Shown: piece by piece, positions 7,528-16,375 of the stretch | Position numbering within the stretch: position 1 is the stretch's first letter | How the letters are laid out: the number at the start of each line of letters is the position of its first letter | Origin: Flavobacterium sp. UBA7665 | GTDB lineage: Bacteria; Bacteroidota; Bacteroidia; Flavobacteriales; Flavobacteriaceae | Direction: 5' to 3' | DNA length: 64,000 bases | Assembly: GCA_002483285.1 (NCBI GenBank) | Contig: DLHP01000030.1 | Coordinates: 62,001 to 126,000 of the forward strand | Notes under the pieces: generated by a model | What the model was told of the DNA's origin: nothing | The model's input: the letters and a program-made list of their open reading frames with translations, nothing else | The model's database searches: none | Translations under genes and position numbers: made by a program

Positions 7528-8955
7528 ATGGAAGAATGCATCTCCGTTTTCGACATGCTCAAAATAGGCGTTGGCCCATCAAGCTCACACACGCTCGGTC
7601 CTTGGCGCGCTGCCGAACGTTTCCTTGGTGAACTGCGCGACCAAAACCAGCTCCAAAAAACCATCCGCGTCAAAGTCGATTTGTACGGCTCGCTTTCGCT
7701 GACTGGCAAAGGGCACGCGACCGATTTGGCCGTGATGTTGGGTTTGAGCGGACAAGATCCCGAATACATCCCGGTGCAAAACATCGCCGGAATCATCAAA
7801 TCTATCGAAGATAAAAATGAAATTATCCTCGGCAATGAACACCTGGTTCCGTTTTCATTTTTGGTAGACATTGTCTTCAACAAAAATTTCCTGCCCTTCC
7901 ACGCCAATGCCTTAACATTTACCGCGTTTTTTGAAGACGACAGCCAGTATGCGTCTACCTTCTACTCTATCGGTGGTGGGTTCGTGGTCAAGGAAGACCG
8001 CCCGAACGCTAAGAAAAAACTACAAATCAAATGTGCTTTTCCCTACCCGATACAAAATGCCGAAGAGTTGTTGCAATACACGATTGCCCAAAACCGCAGC
8101 ATCTCAGAAGTCGTCTATGACAATGAAAAATCAATGCGCCCCGAAGCAGAAATCGACAGCGAACTGATGCGCATCTGGCACACCATGCTCGAATGTATGT
8201 ACATCGGCTGCCATTCAGAAGGGATTTTACCTGGCGGGCTCAACGTACGCCGTCGCGCTTTTGATATGCACCAGGGTTTGATTGGGCTGGCCAATTATTC
8301 CAACCCACAAGAATGGCTTGAATCGATAAGGAAAACCGAAGTCAAATTCCGCCAGATTTTAAAATGGGTATCGTGTTTTGCGCTCGCCGTCAATGAAGTA
8401 AATGCCGCATTAGGCCGCGTGGTTACTGCCCCTACAAATGGAAGCGCGGGCGTCATCCCTGCTGTTTTAATGTACTATCTCGTCATCGAAAACCACGATG
8501 CCGGCGAAAAAGAAATCAAGCAATTTTTGATGGTGGCCGGAGAAATCGGAAGCATCTTTAAAAAAGGCTCTACCATTTCTGCAGCGATGGGCGGTTGCCA
8601 GGCAGAAATCGGCGTGTCTTCGGCCATGGCTGCAGCGGCGCTTACCGAAGTCATGGGCGGCACTCCCGCACAAGTGTTGATGGCAGCCGAAATAGCAATG
8701 GAACACCATCTGGGTTTAACCTGCGACCCGATTGGCGGACTCGTCCAAATTCCGTGTATCGAACGCAATACGATGGGCGCGATTAAAGCCATCAACGCCG
8801 CCGAACTCGCTATGGAAACCGATGCCAAGAACGCCAAAGTACCTTTGGATAAAGTCATCGATACCATGTGGCAAACGGCCAAGGACATGAATTCTAAATA
8901 CAAGGAAACTTCGGAGGGAGGTTTGGCGATTGCGGTGAATATGGCGGATTGTTAA
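7528..8955 (+). CDS. sdaA: L-serine ammonia-lyase, single-chain iron-sulfur type
   Basis: 475 aa, both beta and alpha domains in one chain as in E. coli SdaA. It deaminates L-serine to pyruvate and ammonia using a [4Fe-4S] cluster. The beta-domain signature GPSSSHTLGPWRA is at residues 16-28. The alpha domain has TAPTNGSAGVIPAVLMYY and three cluster cysteines, Cys357 (GGCQAE), Cys399 (LTCDP) and Cys410 (IPCIERN). The very last residue is Cys475 (NMADC). In the Legionella enzyme the C-terminal Cys is known to cap the cluster's free iron (tail-in-mouth), so this enzyme should do the same. The ATG starts MEECISVFDM and follows a good -7 box. A micro-hairpin array begins directly after the stop. 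Confidence 0.96.
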   Translation: MEECISVFDMLKIGVGPSSSHTLGPWRAAERFLGELRDQNQLQKTIRVKVDLYGSLSLTGKGHATDLAVMLGLSGQDPEYIPVQNIAGIIKSIEDKNEIILGNEHLVPFSFLVDIVFNKNFLPFHANALTFTAFFEDDSQYASTFYSIGGGFVVKEDRPNAKKKLQIKCAFPYPIQNAEELLQYTIAQNRSISEVVYDNEKSMRPEAEIDSELMRIWHTMLECMYIGCHSEGILPGGLNVRRRAFDMHQGLIGLANYSNPQEWLESIRKTEVKFRQILKWVSCFALAVNEVNAALGRVVTAPTNGSAGVIPAVLMYYLVIENHDAGEKEIKQFLMVAGEIGSIFKKGSTISAAMGGCQAEIGVSSAMAAAALTEVMGGTPAQVLMAAEIAMEHHLGLTCDPIGGLVQIPCIERNTMGAIKAINAAELAMETDAKNAKVPLDKVIDTMWQTAKDMNSKYKETSEGGLAIAVNMADC

Positions 8956-8960
8956 AGAAA

Positions 8961-9035
8961 AGACACGCTGCGCTATAGACACGGCTGCGCCTATAGAAAC
9001 GCTGCGCTTTAGAAACGCCCTGCGGGCTATAGACG
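8961..9035 (+). repeat. Micro-hairpin array 1 (after sdaA)
   Basis: Four units of 16-20 nt, each starting AGA(C/A)AC and carrying a tiny palindrome: CGCTGCGC, GGCTGCGCC, CGCTGCGC, GCCCTGCGGGC. Units end in TAT or TTT before the next AGA. The array starts ~5 nt past the sdaA stop and ends before the beta-lactamase leader. Confidence 0.8.
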
Positions 9036-9061
9036 AGTTGGTTCGGTTAAATTTTTAGATT

Positions 9062-9766
9062 ATGGGTAAAATTGGGTATCTCTTTTTATTGGGACTTTTT
9101 TTGGGGAATGTTTCGGCGCAGGATTTAGAGATTTCGCGGCTTACCGGAGATTTTTATATTTACACCACTTACAATGATTATAAGGGAACGCCCTTTCCGT
9201 CCAACGGGATGTATTTGGTAACCGATGCAGGCGTGGTCATTATTGATACGCCCTGGAATCCCACGCAATTCCAGCCGTTGCTCGACTCGATCCAGAAGCG
9301 CCACCACAAAAAAGCGGTGTTGTGTATCTCCACACATTCGCACGATGACCGCACTGCGGGTTTGGCGTATTTCAAATCCAAAGGCATACGCACTTACTCG
9401 TCGCAATTGACCCAAAAACTTTGCAAGGCAAACGGTGAAAAACAAGCCGAATTCACTTTTAAAAACGATACGGTTTTCAACGTCGGTGGTTATAAGATTG
9501 AAACCTTTTATCCCGGAAAAGGCCACACCTCAGACAACATCGTCATTTGGTTTGAAAAGGACAAGGTGCTCTACGGTGGCTGTTTTGTAAAAAGTACAGA
9601 AAGTCCCGGTTTGGGCAACCTCGCCGATGCCGATACCAAAGCCTGGCCCAAATCGATAAAAAAATTAATGGCGCGCTTTCCCGATCTGCAGTTTGTCATT
9701 CCGGGGCACCAGTCGTGGCAGGATAAGCGCTCTTTACAGCATACTTTGCGGTTGTTATCGCGCTGA
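9062..9766 (+). CDS. Subclass B1 metallo-beta-lactamase
   Basis: 234 aa with a Sec signal peptide (residues 1-19, ending VSA-Q), so periplasmic. Zinc ligands match subclass B1: His92, His94 and Asp96 in THSHDDRTAG, His155 in PGKGH, Cys174 in YGGCFVKS and His216 in PGHQSW; the Lys two residues after Cys174 is also a B1 trait. These enzymes hydrolyse penicillins, cephalosporins and carbapenems. Resident chromosomal B1 enzymes are typical of flavobacteria (IND, JOHN, CGB, EBR types). It sits alone between micro-hairpin array 1 and a convergent histidine kinase, with no mobile element, so it looks resident rather than acquired. The substrate range is inferred from the family only. Confidence 0.93.
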   Translation: MGKIGYLFLLGLFLGNVSAQDLEISRLTGDFYIYTTYNDYKGTPFPSNGMYLVTDAGVVIIDTPWNPTQFQPLLDSIQKRHHKKAVLCISTHSHDDRTAGLAYFKSKGIRTYSSQLTQKLCKANGEKQAEFTFKNDTVFNVGGYKIETFYPGKGHTSDNIVIWFEKDKVLYGGCFVKSTESPGLGNLADADTKAWPKSIKKLMARFPDLQFVIPGHQSWQDKRSLQHTLRLLSR

Positions 9767-9796
9767 TTTCGCGTTAAAAGGGCTTGCCGCGATTCA

Positions 9797-11512
9797 TCAA
9801 ACCATTGTCAATCGGAAATAAAAAGTACTGCCCATACCGAGTTCACTTTCAACGCCAATCGTCCCGTGCTGCGCCTCTATAAATTCTTTGCTGATGGCCA
9901 ATCCCAAACCCGTTCCCGATTTTGGGCTGCCCGGAATCTGGAAATACTTGTCAAATACTTTGGTTTTGTAACGGCTGTCGATGCCTTTGCCTTTGTCGAT
10001 GACTTTAAAGATGACCGTATCGCCTTCGGTTTTGAGTTGCACCAAAATCTTACTGCCTTCTGACGAATAACGTATCGCGTTGGTCAGGAAGTTGATTAGT
10101 ACCCAAGACGTTTTTTCATGGTCGGCTTTGATTTGGGGAATTTTTTCGTCGCCTTCGACCGCGATTTCGATTTGCTTCTGCTCGGCCTGCACTTTCACCG
10201 CCTCGACTGCGTAATTGACGATTTCATTCGGATCGCTTTTGTCAATATTGAGTTGGATGTTTCCCGTTTCTACCTGTGACAATTCAAGCAGTTCACCCGT
10301 AATCTTGAGCAAGCGCTCGCTGTCTTCGGCGATACTGTCGATGAGCTGTCGTTGCTCGTTATTCAGCGTACCGGTATTTGGTTTCTCCAGCAATTTTAGG
10401 CTCAGTTTTATAGAAGAAATGGGCGTTTTGAGTTCATGCGAAACCGTCGCGATAAAATTGGTTTTGGCAAAATCGAGTTCCTTGAAAATGGTGATGTTGC
10501 GCAGTATGATGACGTTTCCGATGGCAATCGTACGGTCTTCGCCGGTTGGCGTGATGGTAATCCCAACGACTTCTTTCTCGAAATAACTTTCCTTGCCGTC
10601 GGCGAAGATTTTCAACGGATGCTTGTCGTTTGTGTTAGACTGCCGTATGAGCGATTGCAAAAGATCGTTCGATAAGGCCAATGCCGTTGCCGACTTCCCG
10701 AGAACCTCGGCGCGTTTGAGCCCCATAATTTTAAGCGCTTCATCATTCACAAACAAAATAACATTGTCGGTATCGAGCCCTATGATCGGGTCGTGCATGT
10801 TGTTGATGAGCGTCTCGAGCCGCTTCTTCTCGAAAGACAATTTATACAGGTTGCTGTTGTGGTATTCCTGCAGCTTTTCGGCCATGGTATTGAACGATTT
10901 GGCCAGGTCGCCATATTCGTTGTGGTTCATGAAATGCACGCGCTCGGAGTAATTCTTATTGGCAATCTGCCTAATACTTTCGGTAAGTTCCCTAATCGGA
11001 TTCGCGATATTGTTGGGCAGGTTGATCATAAGATTGAACGCGATCAGAAAACACAAGGTACCAATCACGGCAATCCAGATGTTGGCGGTTTCGGCAGTCA
11101 TTTTGGCGAGGTCACTTTTGTTTTTGATGGCCACCATATTGAGTTTCATAATCTCAAAGATGTCCTGTCGGATCTGGCTTTTGATGCTTTCGTTCGAGCC
11201 GTCGGCACGCAGCAACAAGAAACTGCGCTGCAGGCTTTGGGTTACTTTGTCCTCTCCCGGTTCGGTGATATTGTCTACTTGCTTTTGCAGGTTGGTTTCA
11301 AATGCCGCGACCGCTTTGTCTTTATCAGTATTGATGGCATCTAGTGCGAGCAGCATGTTGCGCGAATACTCGAGCGTATTGTAGTTGGCCGTCAGGATGT
11401 TCTGCGTATCTTTTTTGATCTGGAAAATATAATAGCTTCCCACGAGCGACAAGATAACAATCATGACGAACAACAGGCCAACACTGAGGTTGAGTTTGGT
11501 TTTGATTTTCAT
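9797..11512 (-). CDS. Sensor histidine kinase of the kdp locus (HAMP-PAS-HisKA-HATPase)
   Basis: 571 aa. Two membrane segments (about 10-31 and 145-165) enclose a ~110-aa periplasmic helical sensor region. HAMP follows (PIRELTESIRQIANKNYSERV), then PAS (about 230-345), the HisKA box with phospho-acceptor His359 in TVSHELKTPISS, and HATPase_c (N box LTNAIRYSSEG, G boxes KGIDSRY and GTGLGLAISKEF). Its ATG overlaps the upstream truncated-KdpD stop in TAATG, so the two are translationally coupled. Together they supply what a full KdpD holds in one chain. The probable partner is the sigma54-type regulator at 18751-20091, since no OmpR-type KdpE is present. Confidence 0.9.
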   Translation of the reverse strand: MKIKTKLNLSVGLLFVMIVILSLVGSYYIFQIKKDTQNILTANYNTLEYSRNMLLALDAINTDKDKAVAAFETNLQKQVDNITEPGEDKVTQSLQRSFLLLRADGSNESIKSQIRQDIFEIMKLNMVAIKNKSDLAKMTAETANIWIAVIGTLCFLIAFNLMINLPNNIANPIRELTESIRQIANKNYSERVHFMNHNEYGDLAKSFNTMAEKLQEYHNSNLYKLSFEKKRLETLINNMHDPIIGLDTDNVILFVNDEALKIMGLKRAEVLGKSATALALSNDLLQSLIRQSNTNDKHPLKIFADGKESYFEKEVVGITITPTGEDRTIAIGNVIILRNITIFKELDFAKTNFIATVSHELKTPISSIKLSLKLLEKPNTGTLNNEQRQLIDSIAEDSERLLKITGELLELSQVETGNIQLNIDKSDPNEIVNYAVEAVKVQAEQKQIEIAVEGDEKIPQIKADHEKTSWVLINFLTNAIRYSSEGSKILVQLKTEGDTVIFKVIDKGKGIDSRYKTKVFDKYFQIPGSPKSGTGLGLAISKEFIEAQHGTIGVESELGMGSTFYFRLTMV

Positions 11513-12639
11513 TACGAAAGAATTACTAAATCGGTATCAGACGCCGAAAGGTTGTGCAACAATTTGTTGAAAATGCCCGTAGACAAAATTACTTTAAATA
11601 AGCTTAAATGCGGTTTCCCGATGCAAATCGTCGTGATTTGTTTCTGGTTTGCGATTTCAAGGATGCCCTCGGTGATGTGCTTCCGCTCGAGTTTGATCAC
11701 TTCGGCGCCCAATTGCGACGCGAGCTTGAAATTGTTGATCAGATGCCGTTGCTTGTCGAGCGCAATCTTATCACTGCTTTCCTTGGGCGTTTCTATATAC
11801 AGGACGTACCATTTGCTGTTGTAATAGGTCGCGAGCCGGGCAGTTTTTCTAATCACGATCTTAGCGGTTTTGTCATTGCTGCTGATGCACGCCAAAAGCC
11901 GTTCCTGACGCAAAGCGATGTTTCTCGGCACTTCATTCTCGACCTTTCGTACCACCTGGCTCGCGACTTCCTTGAGTGCGAGTTCTCGCAATTGCAGGAT
12001 TTGGTCGGGTTTGAAAAAATTATTGAGCGCCATCGGGATCTTATCGGGCGTATAGATTTTTCCTTCCTTGAGCCGCGCAATCAAATCGTCTGCGGTCAAA
12101 TCGATATTGACCACCTCATCGGCCATGCGCAAAACGTTATCGGGAACGCGTTCCTGTACCGCCACATTGGTGATGCGCCTTACATCTTCATTGAGGCTTT
12201 CGATATGCTGGATATTGACGGCGGATATGACATTGATTCCCGCGTCGATGATCTCCAACACATCCTGCCAGCGTTTTTCATTTTTGCTGCCTTCTATGTT
12301 GGTGTGCGCGAGTTCATCCACAATGACCACCTCGGGTCGCAGGTTGATGATGGCCTGCACGTCCATTTCCTCGAGCTGTTTGCCTTTGTAGAAAATCGTC
12401 CGCCTGGGAATCACCGGCAAACCTTCGAGCAAATCGTGCGTTTCCTTGCGATGGTGCGTCTCGATATAACCAATTTTGACATCAATGCCGTTCTTGAGCA
12501 AAGTATGTGCTTCCTGTAGCATACGAAAAGTTTTGCCTACACCGGCACTCATGCCGATGTAGACCTTAAACTTTCCTTTGCGCGATTTCTGGATTAAATC
12601 CAGGAAATGCTGGGCATTATGTGCTTTTTCGCTTTCCAT
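11512..12639 (-). CDS. kdpD: Truncated KdpD: KdpD N-terminal domain plus USP domain
   Basis: 375 aa. The KdpD domain (about 20-230) includes the Walker A-like GMSAGVGKT at 29-37 and VIVDELAHTN. A universal-stress-protein domain follows (about 235-375, ending LSASDTDLVILS). The DUF4118 membrane part, GAF, HisKA and HATPase of full-length KdpD are absent; a separate kinase follows at a 1-base TAATG overlap. This soluble sensor module is expected to respond to cytoplasmic K+, ATP or c-di-AMP as in KdpD (inference). Both ends join neighbours in TAATG overlaps, so this is a stable gene order, not a frameshift: the downstream protein starts with its own membrane anchor. Confidence 0.92.
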   Translation of the reverse strand: MESEKAHNAQHFLDLIQKSRKGKFKVYIGMSAGVGKTFRMLQEAHTLLKNGIDVKIGYIETHHRKETHDLLEGLPVIPRRTIFYKGKQLEEMDVQAIINLRPEVVIVDELAHTNIEGSKNEKRWQDVLEIIDAGINVISAVNIQHIESLNEDVRRITNVAVQERVPDNVLRMADEVVNIDLTADDLIARLKEGKIYTPDKIPMALNNFFKPDQILQLRELALKEVASQVVRKVENEVPRNIALRQERLLACISSNDKTAKIVIRKTARLATYYNSKWYVLYIETPKESSDKIALDKQRHLINNFKLASQLGAEVIKLERKHITEGILEIANQKQITTICIGKPHLSLFKVILSTGIFNKLLHNLSASDTDLVILS

Positions 12640-13721
12640 TAAAATGAAATGGCGAGGGCGGTGGTCAGGAAGACATTATTGTTGGTTGGCGTAGTGTCCC
12701 TCAAAAAAATATCATCCTTACTGTTGAGCGTGCGCGCTTCAATCCTGAACATCACATTATCGGCAGGCAAATAGTCGAAGTTGGCCGAAAAACCATAAGT
12801 CTTAAAACCATTCGGCGTTCCGGTGGCGATAATTACACCCTGTTTGTCCTGGTAATATTCTGCGCGTGCCGCCAACTGAATTTTAGTGATTGGTTTGTAC
12901 TGCGCGATGAAAATCGGTGCGTACCAAATGTCATAATCGCTGCTTCCGTTTACTGACTGTTGTGCGCCGATATCAAAGCCCGCGGTAAGGTTTACTTTTT
13001 CTGATACTTTGAACTGCCCGTAAAAATTGTTGAAGTAGCGCCATTTCCTGATCGTGTCGGGTTGTTCATTGCCTGCGTACGTACTCCAGTTTAAAACCGT
13101 TTTTGAATTGGGTTTATAGGTGATTTGCGTCCCGAATGCCGGCGTATGATTGCCATCAATTTTCTGGATACGTTGCCAGCCATTGAGATACATCGCCGCC
13201 AAGTACCATTTTTCACTTTTAGACGTAAAACCGATTTTTACGCCTGTTTCATAATACGGAGAATTGTCGGCGAGGATGCTTCTGGTCAAGGTGGGACAAT
13301 CTTTCCCAATCGCACTTTCAAAGCCAATATGCGAAGGCATGATTCCGGCATCTATCCAAAGGTTGTGGTTTTTAGAGACTTTAACACCCACATTGGCTTC
13401 AAAGACATTCTTGAGTGTTCCGGGTTCGGTTGCCAGGTTGGCATTGGTATAGGTTCCGGCCATGAGCGCGAGGTTGGCGCGTACGTTGGTTTTGGTGTAA
13501 TTCGCCTTGACCATACCCAAATTGAGGTTCGCTTCATTGTGCCGATTGTGGCTGTAAAAAAAACCAGGACGCGCATGATTGTCGGGATTCCCGAAATCAT
13601 AACTATAATAGGTTTCCACATAACCCGAAAAGGTCAATGGGCTCGGGACGGCGGTTGTATCTTGTGCTTGCGTTTTGGTAATTCCTAATGCCGCTATGGC
13701 AATCCATAATATTTTTTTCAT
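12639..13721 (-). CDS. Outer-membrane porin of the BBP2 (OmpL-like) type in the kdp operon
   Basis: 360 aa with a Sec signal peptide (MKKILWIAIAALGITKTQAQ). Alternating amphipathic beta strands run throughout, and the last residue is Phe (TTALAISF), an outer-membrane barrel terminus. SGYVETYYSYDFGNPDNHARPGF and the FFYSHNRHNEANLNLG stretch are typical of putative beta-barrel porin-2 proteins found in Bacteroidota kdp operons. It lies between kdpC and truncated kdpD, and its TAA overlaps the KdpD ATG. It probably carries K+ across the outer membrane to the Kdp pump; that role is inferred from position. Confidence 0.82.
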   Translation of the reverse strand: MKKILWIAIAALGITKTQAQDTTAVPSPLTFSGYVETYYSYDFGNPDNHARPGFFYSHNRHNEANLNLGMVKANYTKTNVRANLALMAGTYTNANLATEPGTLKNVFEANVGVKVSKNHNLWIDAGIMPSHIGFESAIGKDCPTLTRSILADNSPYYETGVKIGFTSKSEKWYLAAMYLNGWQRIQKIDGNHTPAFGTQITYKPNSKTVLNWSTYAGNEQPDTIRKWRYFNNFYGQFKVSEKVNLTAGFDIGAQQSVNGSSDYDIWYAPIFIAQYKPITKIQLAARAEYYQDKQGVIIATGTPNGFKTYGFSANFDYLPADNVMFRIEARTLNSKDDIFLRDTTPTNNNVFLTTALAISF

Positions 13722-13775
13722 TTTTGTGCGTTTTTATTTTCGTCTTTGTAAAACTACGAAAGTTTGAGGTGCTTA

Positions 13776-14336
13776 TTATTTCAATTGATTTAATGCGATG
13801 TTTAATTGGAGTACATTAATTTTTTCGGTGCCTAACATGCCGAGTAAAGGCGTTTCTGTTTGGTTTTTGATGAGTTCCAAAATTTTTGTTTCTGATAATT
13901 GGCGTGCTGTGGCAATGCGCTTCACTTGTACTTTAGCGCCTTGAACGGAAATATCAGGATCGAGTCCGCTGCCCGAAGCCGTGACAAGTTCAGACGGGAC
14001 TTCACTGCGTTTCACCGTCGGGTTCTTCAATAAAAAGGTATCGATTCGCGTTTGTACTTCGGCGAGATAATCGGTATTATTCGGGCCTTTGTTGCTTCCG
14101 CCCGAGCCCGCAGCGTTGTAATCTACCGCCGACGGACGCGGCCAGAAATACCGGTCTGATGTAAATTTTTGCGCCACATTAACGTGCTGGCGTTTGCCAT
14201 TGGCCGTAACGATGATGCCATTTCCGTTATTGGGTGAAAATTGCGCGATTCCGTAAATACTTAGCGTGTAGATTCCTGAAAAGAACAAGGCACAGAACAA
14301 TGTGAGCCTTATTGCGGGTATGATATTTTCCTTCAT
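13776..14336 (-). CDS. kdpC: Potassium-transporting ATPase subunit KdpC
   Basis: 186 aa, usual KdpC size. One N-terminal membrane helix (about 8-30) is followed by a periplasmic domain with the family motifs RYFWPRPSAVDYNAAGSGGSN, VPSELVTASGSGLDPDIS and ATARQLSETKILELI. It stabilises the KdpFABC complex and aids K+ delivery. It starts 11 nt after kdpB. Confidence 0.97.
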   Translation of the reverse strand: MKENIIPAIRLTLFCALFFSGIYTLSIYGIAQFSPNNGNGIIVTANGKRQHVNVAQKFTSDRYFWPRPSAVDYNAAGSGGSNKGPNNTDYLAEVQTRIDTFLLKNPTVKRSEVPSELVTASGSGLDPDISVQGAKVQVKRIATARQLSETKILELIKNQTETPLLGMLGTEKINVLQLNIALNQLK

Positions 14337-14347
14337 AATTATAAATT

Positions 14348-16369
14348 TTAAATGAATACTGATACCAGTAAATCGATTAGTTTGATGCCAATGAATGGGA
14401 TGAGCACGCCGCCCAATCCGTAGATGAAGAGATTCCTTCTCAATAAGGCCGAAGCGCCGATTGGTTTGTAGGCAACTCCTTTTAAAGCCAACGGGATCAG
14501 GAATGGGATAATAATCGCATTGAAAATTACCGCCGATAAAATAGCGCTTTCAGGACTGTGCAAGCCCATAATATTCAAGCCCTGCAAAGCCGGAATCGCC
14601 GTGATGAACAAGGCCGGAATGATCGCGAAATACTTCGCCACATCATTGGCAATCGAGAAAGTCGTGAGCGTTCCGCGGGTCATTAATAACTGTTTCCCTA
14701 TTTCTACAATTTCAATGAGTTTGGTCGGATCGTTATCGAGGTCGACCATATTGCCTGCTTCCTTGGCAGCTTGGGTTCCGCTGTTCATGGCTACGCCAAC
14801 ATTGGCTTGTGCGAGTGCCGGAGCATCGTTGGTTCCGTCACCCATCATGGCCACGAGCCTTCCTTCGGCCTGTTCTTTTTTGATGTAATTCATTTTATCC
14901 TCAGGTTTGGCCTCGGCAATAAAATCGTCAACACCTGCTTTTTCTGCGATAAATTTGGCCGTCAACGGATTGTCGCCGGTCACCATCACGGTCTTGATGC
15001 CCATTTTGCGCAAGCGCTCAAAACGTTCTTTCATACCTGTTTTTATGATATCCTGCAATTCAATCACGCCCTGTACGACATTATTTTTGATGACGACCAG
15101 CGGTGTCCCTCCATTAGAAGAAATATCGATGACTTTTTGCGCCGTGTCTTCGGGGAAGGCATTGCCTGCTTGTTGTGCGATATTCTTGGCCGCATCCTGT
15201 GCGCCTTTGCGGATGTTGGTTCCGTCTTTGAGCACCACACCCGATGTCCTGGTTTCTGCCGTAAACTTGATTAGTGTGGCTTCGTCAATCGATAACTTTT
15301 GCGAAACTTCGGCGCCTGCCAGTTCTACAATACTCTTGCCTTCTGGCGTGTCATCGGCGAGCGAACTCAACACCGCCGATTGGATAAAATCATTTTGCGA
15401 AATGCCTTTCGACGGATAAAATCCCGTGGCTTTCCTGTTCCCGATGGTGATGGTTCCCGTTTTATCCAAAAGCAACACATCTATATCTCCGGCAGTTTCT
15501 ACGGCTTTCCCTGATTTGGTAATCACGTTGGCGCGCAACGCACGGTCCATGCCCGCAATCCCAATGGCCGATAACAAGCCTCCAATCGTGGTGGGAATCA
15601 AGCAAACAAAAAGCGAGATAAAAGCGGCAATGGTAATCGGCGTGTTGGCGTATTGGGCAAACGGCGCGAGGGTAACCGTTACGATAATGAACACCAATGT
15701 GAAACCTGCTAATAAGATTGTCAATGCAATTTCGTTGGGTGTTTTCTGGCGGCTCGCACCTTCAACGAGCGCGATCATCTTATCGAGGAAACTTTCGCCG
15801 GGCTCTGAAGTGACCATCACCTTGATTTTATCCGACAATACTTTGGTTCCGCCGGTCACCGACGATTTGTCGCCGCCTGCTTCACGGATAACCGGAGCAC
15901 TTTCGCCGGTAATGGCGCTTTCATCGATCGTTGCCAAACCTTCGATAATTTCACCGTCGGTGGCAATGATGTCGCCCGATTCGCAAAGAAACACATCGCC
16001 CTTTTTGAGTTGCGAAGACGAAATGGTTTGGCCGTTTTCGAGTTTGGCCGGGGTTTCTTCACGCGTTTTGCGCAAACTGTCGGCTTGGGCTTTTCCGCGT
16101 GCTTCGGCGATGGCTTCGGCAAAATTGGCAAAGAGCAAGGTGATCAACAGTATGAGAAAAATCGTGAAGTTATAAATGAAGCTGCCCTGTGAATGCTCGC
16201 CCGCCAAAATCCAAAGGCAAACGAAAAACATTACGACGGTTCCGATTTCTACAGTGAACATCACCGGATTGCGGAACATAATCTTAGGGTTGAGTTTTAT
16301 GAAAGACTGTTTGAAGGCGCTTTGCACCAAATCTTTCTGAAACAAGGATGTATTTTGAGATTTACTCAT
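14348..16369 (-). CDS. kdpB: Potassium-transporting P-type ATPase subunit KdpB
   Basis: 673 aa. Catalytic subunit that hydrolyses ATP to drive high-affinity K+ uptake. The phosphorylation motif DKTGT has Asp302. The A-domain TGES motif is at 154-157; its Ser157 matches the serine known as an inhibitory phosphorylation site in E. coli KdpB. The hinge GDGTNDAPALAQANVGVAMNSG is present. About seven membrane segments are seen. It starts 6 nt after kdpA. Confidence 0.98.
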   Translation of the reverse strand: MSKSQNTSLFQKDLVQSAFKQSFIKLNPKIMFRNPVMFTVEIGTVVMFFVCLWILAGEHSQGSFIYNFTIFLILLITLLFANFAEAIAEARGKAQADSLRKTREETPAKLENGQTISSSQLKKGDVFLCESGDIIATDGEIIEGLATIDESAITGESAPVIREAGGDKSSVTGGTKVLSDKIKVMVTSEPGESFLDKMIALVEGASRQKTPNEIALTILLAGFTLVFIIVTVTLAPFAQYANTPITIAAFISLFVCLIPTTIGGLLSAIGIAGMDRALRANVITKSGKAVETAGDIDVLLLDKTGTITIGNRKATGFYPSKGISQNDFIQSAVLSSLADDTPEGKSIVELAGAEVSQKLSIDEATLIKFTAETRTSGVVLKDGTNIRKGAQDAAKNIAQQAGNAFPEDTAQKVIDISSNGGTPLVVIKNNVVQGVIELQDIIKTGMKERFERLRKMGIKTVMVTGDNPLTAKFIAEKAGVDDFIAEAKPEDKMNYIKKEQAEGRLVAMMGDGTNDAPALAQANVGVAMNSGTQAAKEAGNMVDLDNDPTKLIEIVEIGKQLLMTRGTLTTFSIANDVAKYFAIIPALFITAIPALQGLNIMGLHSPESAILSAVIFNAIIIPFLIPLALKGVAYKPIGASALLRRNLFIYGLGGVLIPFIGIKLIDLLVSVFI

Positions 16370-16375
16370 GATGTG

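Noticed and set aside
11608..12519. 303-codon open frame on the plus strand
   Set aside because: It is the antisense shadow of the truncated kdpD gene, whose domains are certain; no independent motif or start signal.
11512..12639. kdpD split as a possible frameshift or pseudogene
   Set aside because: The downstream kinase starts with its own membrane anchor and HAMP, lacks DUF4118, and joins through a clean TAATG; the same order is common in Bacteroidota.
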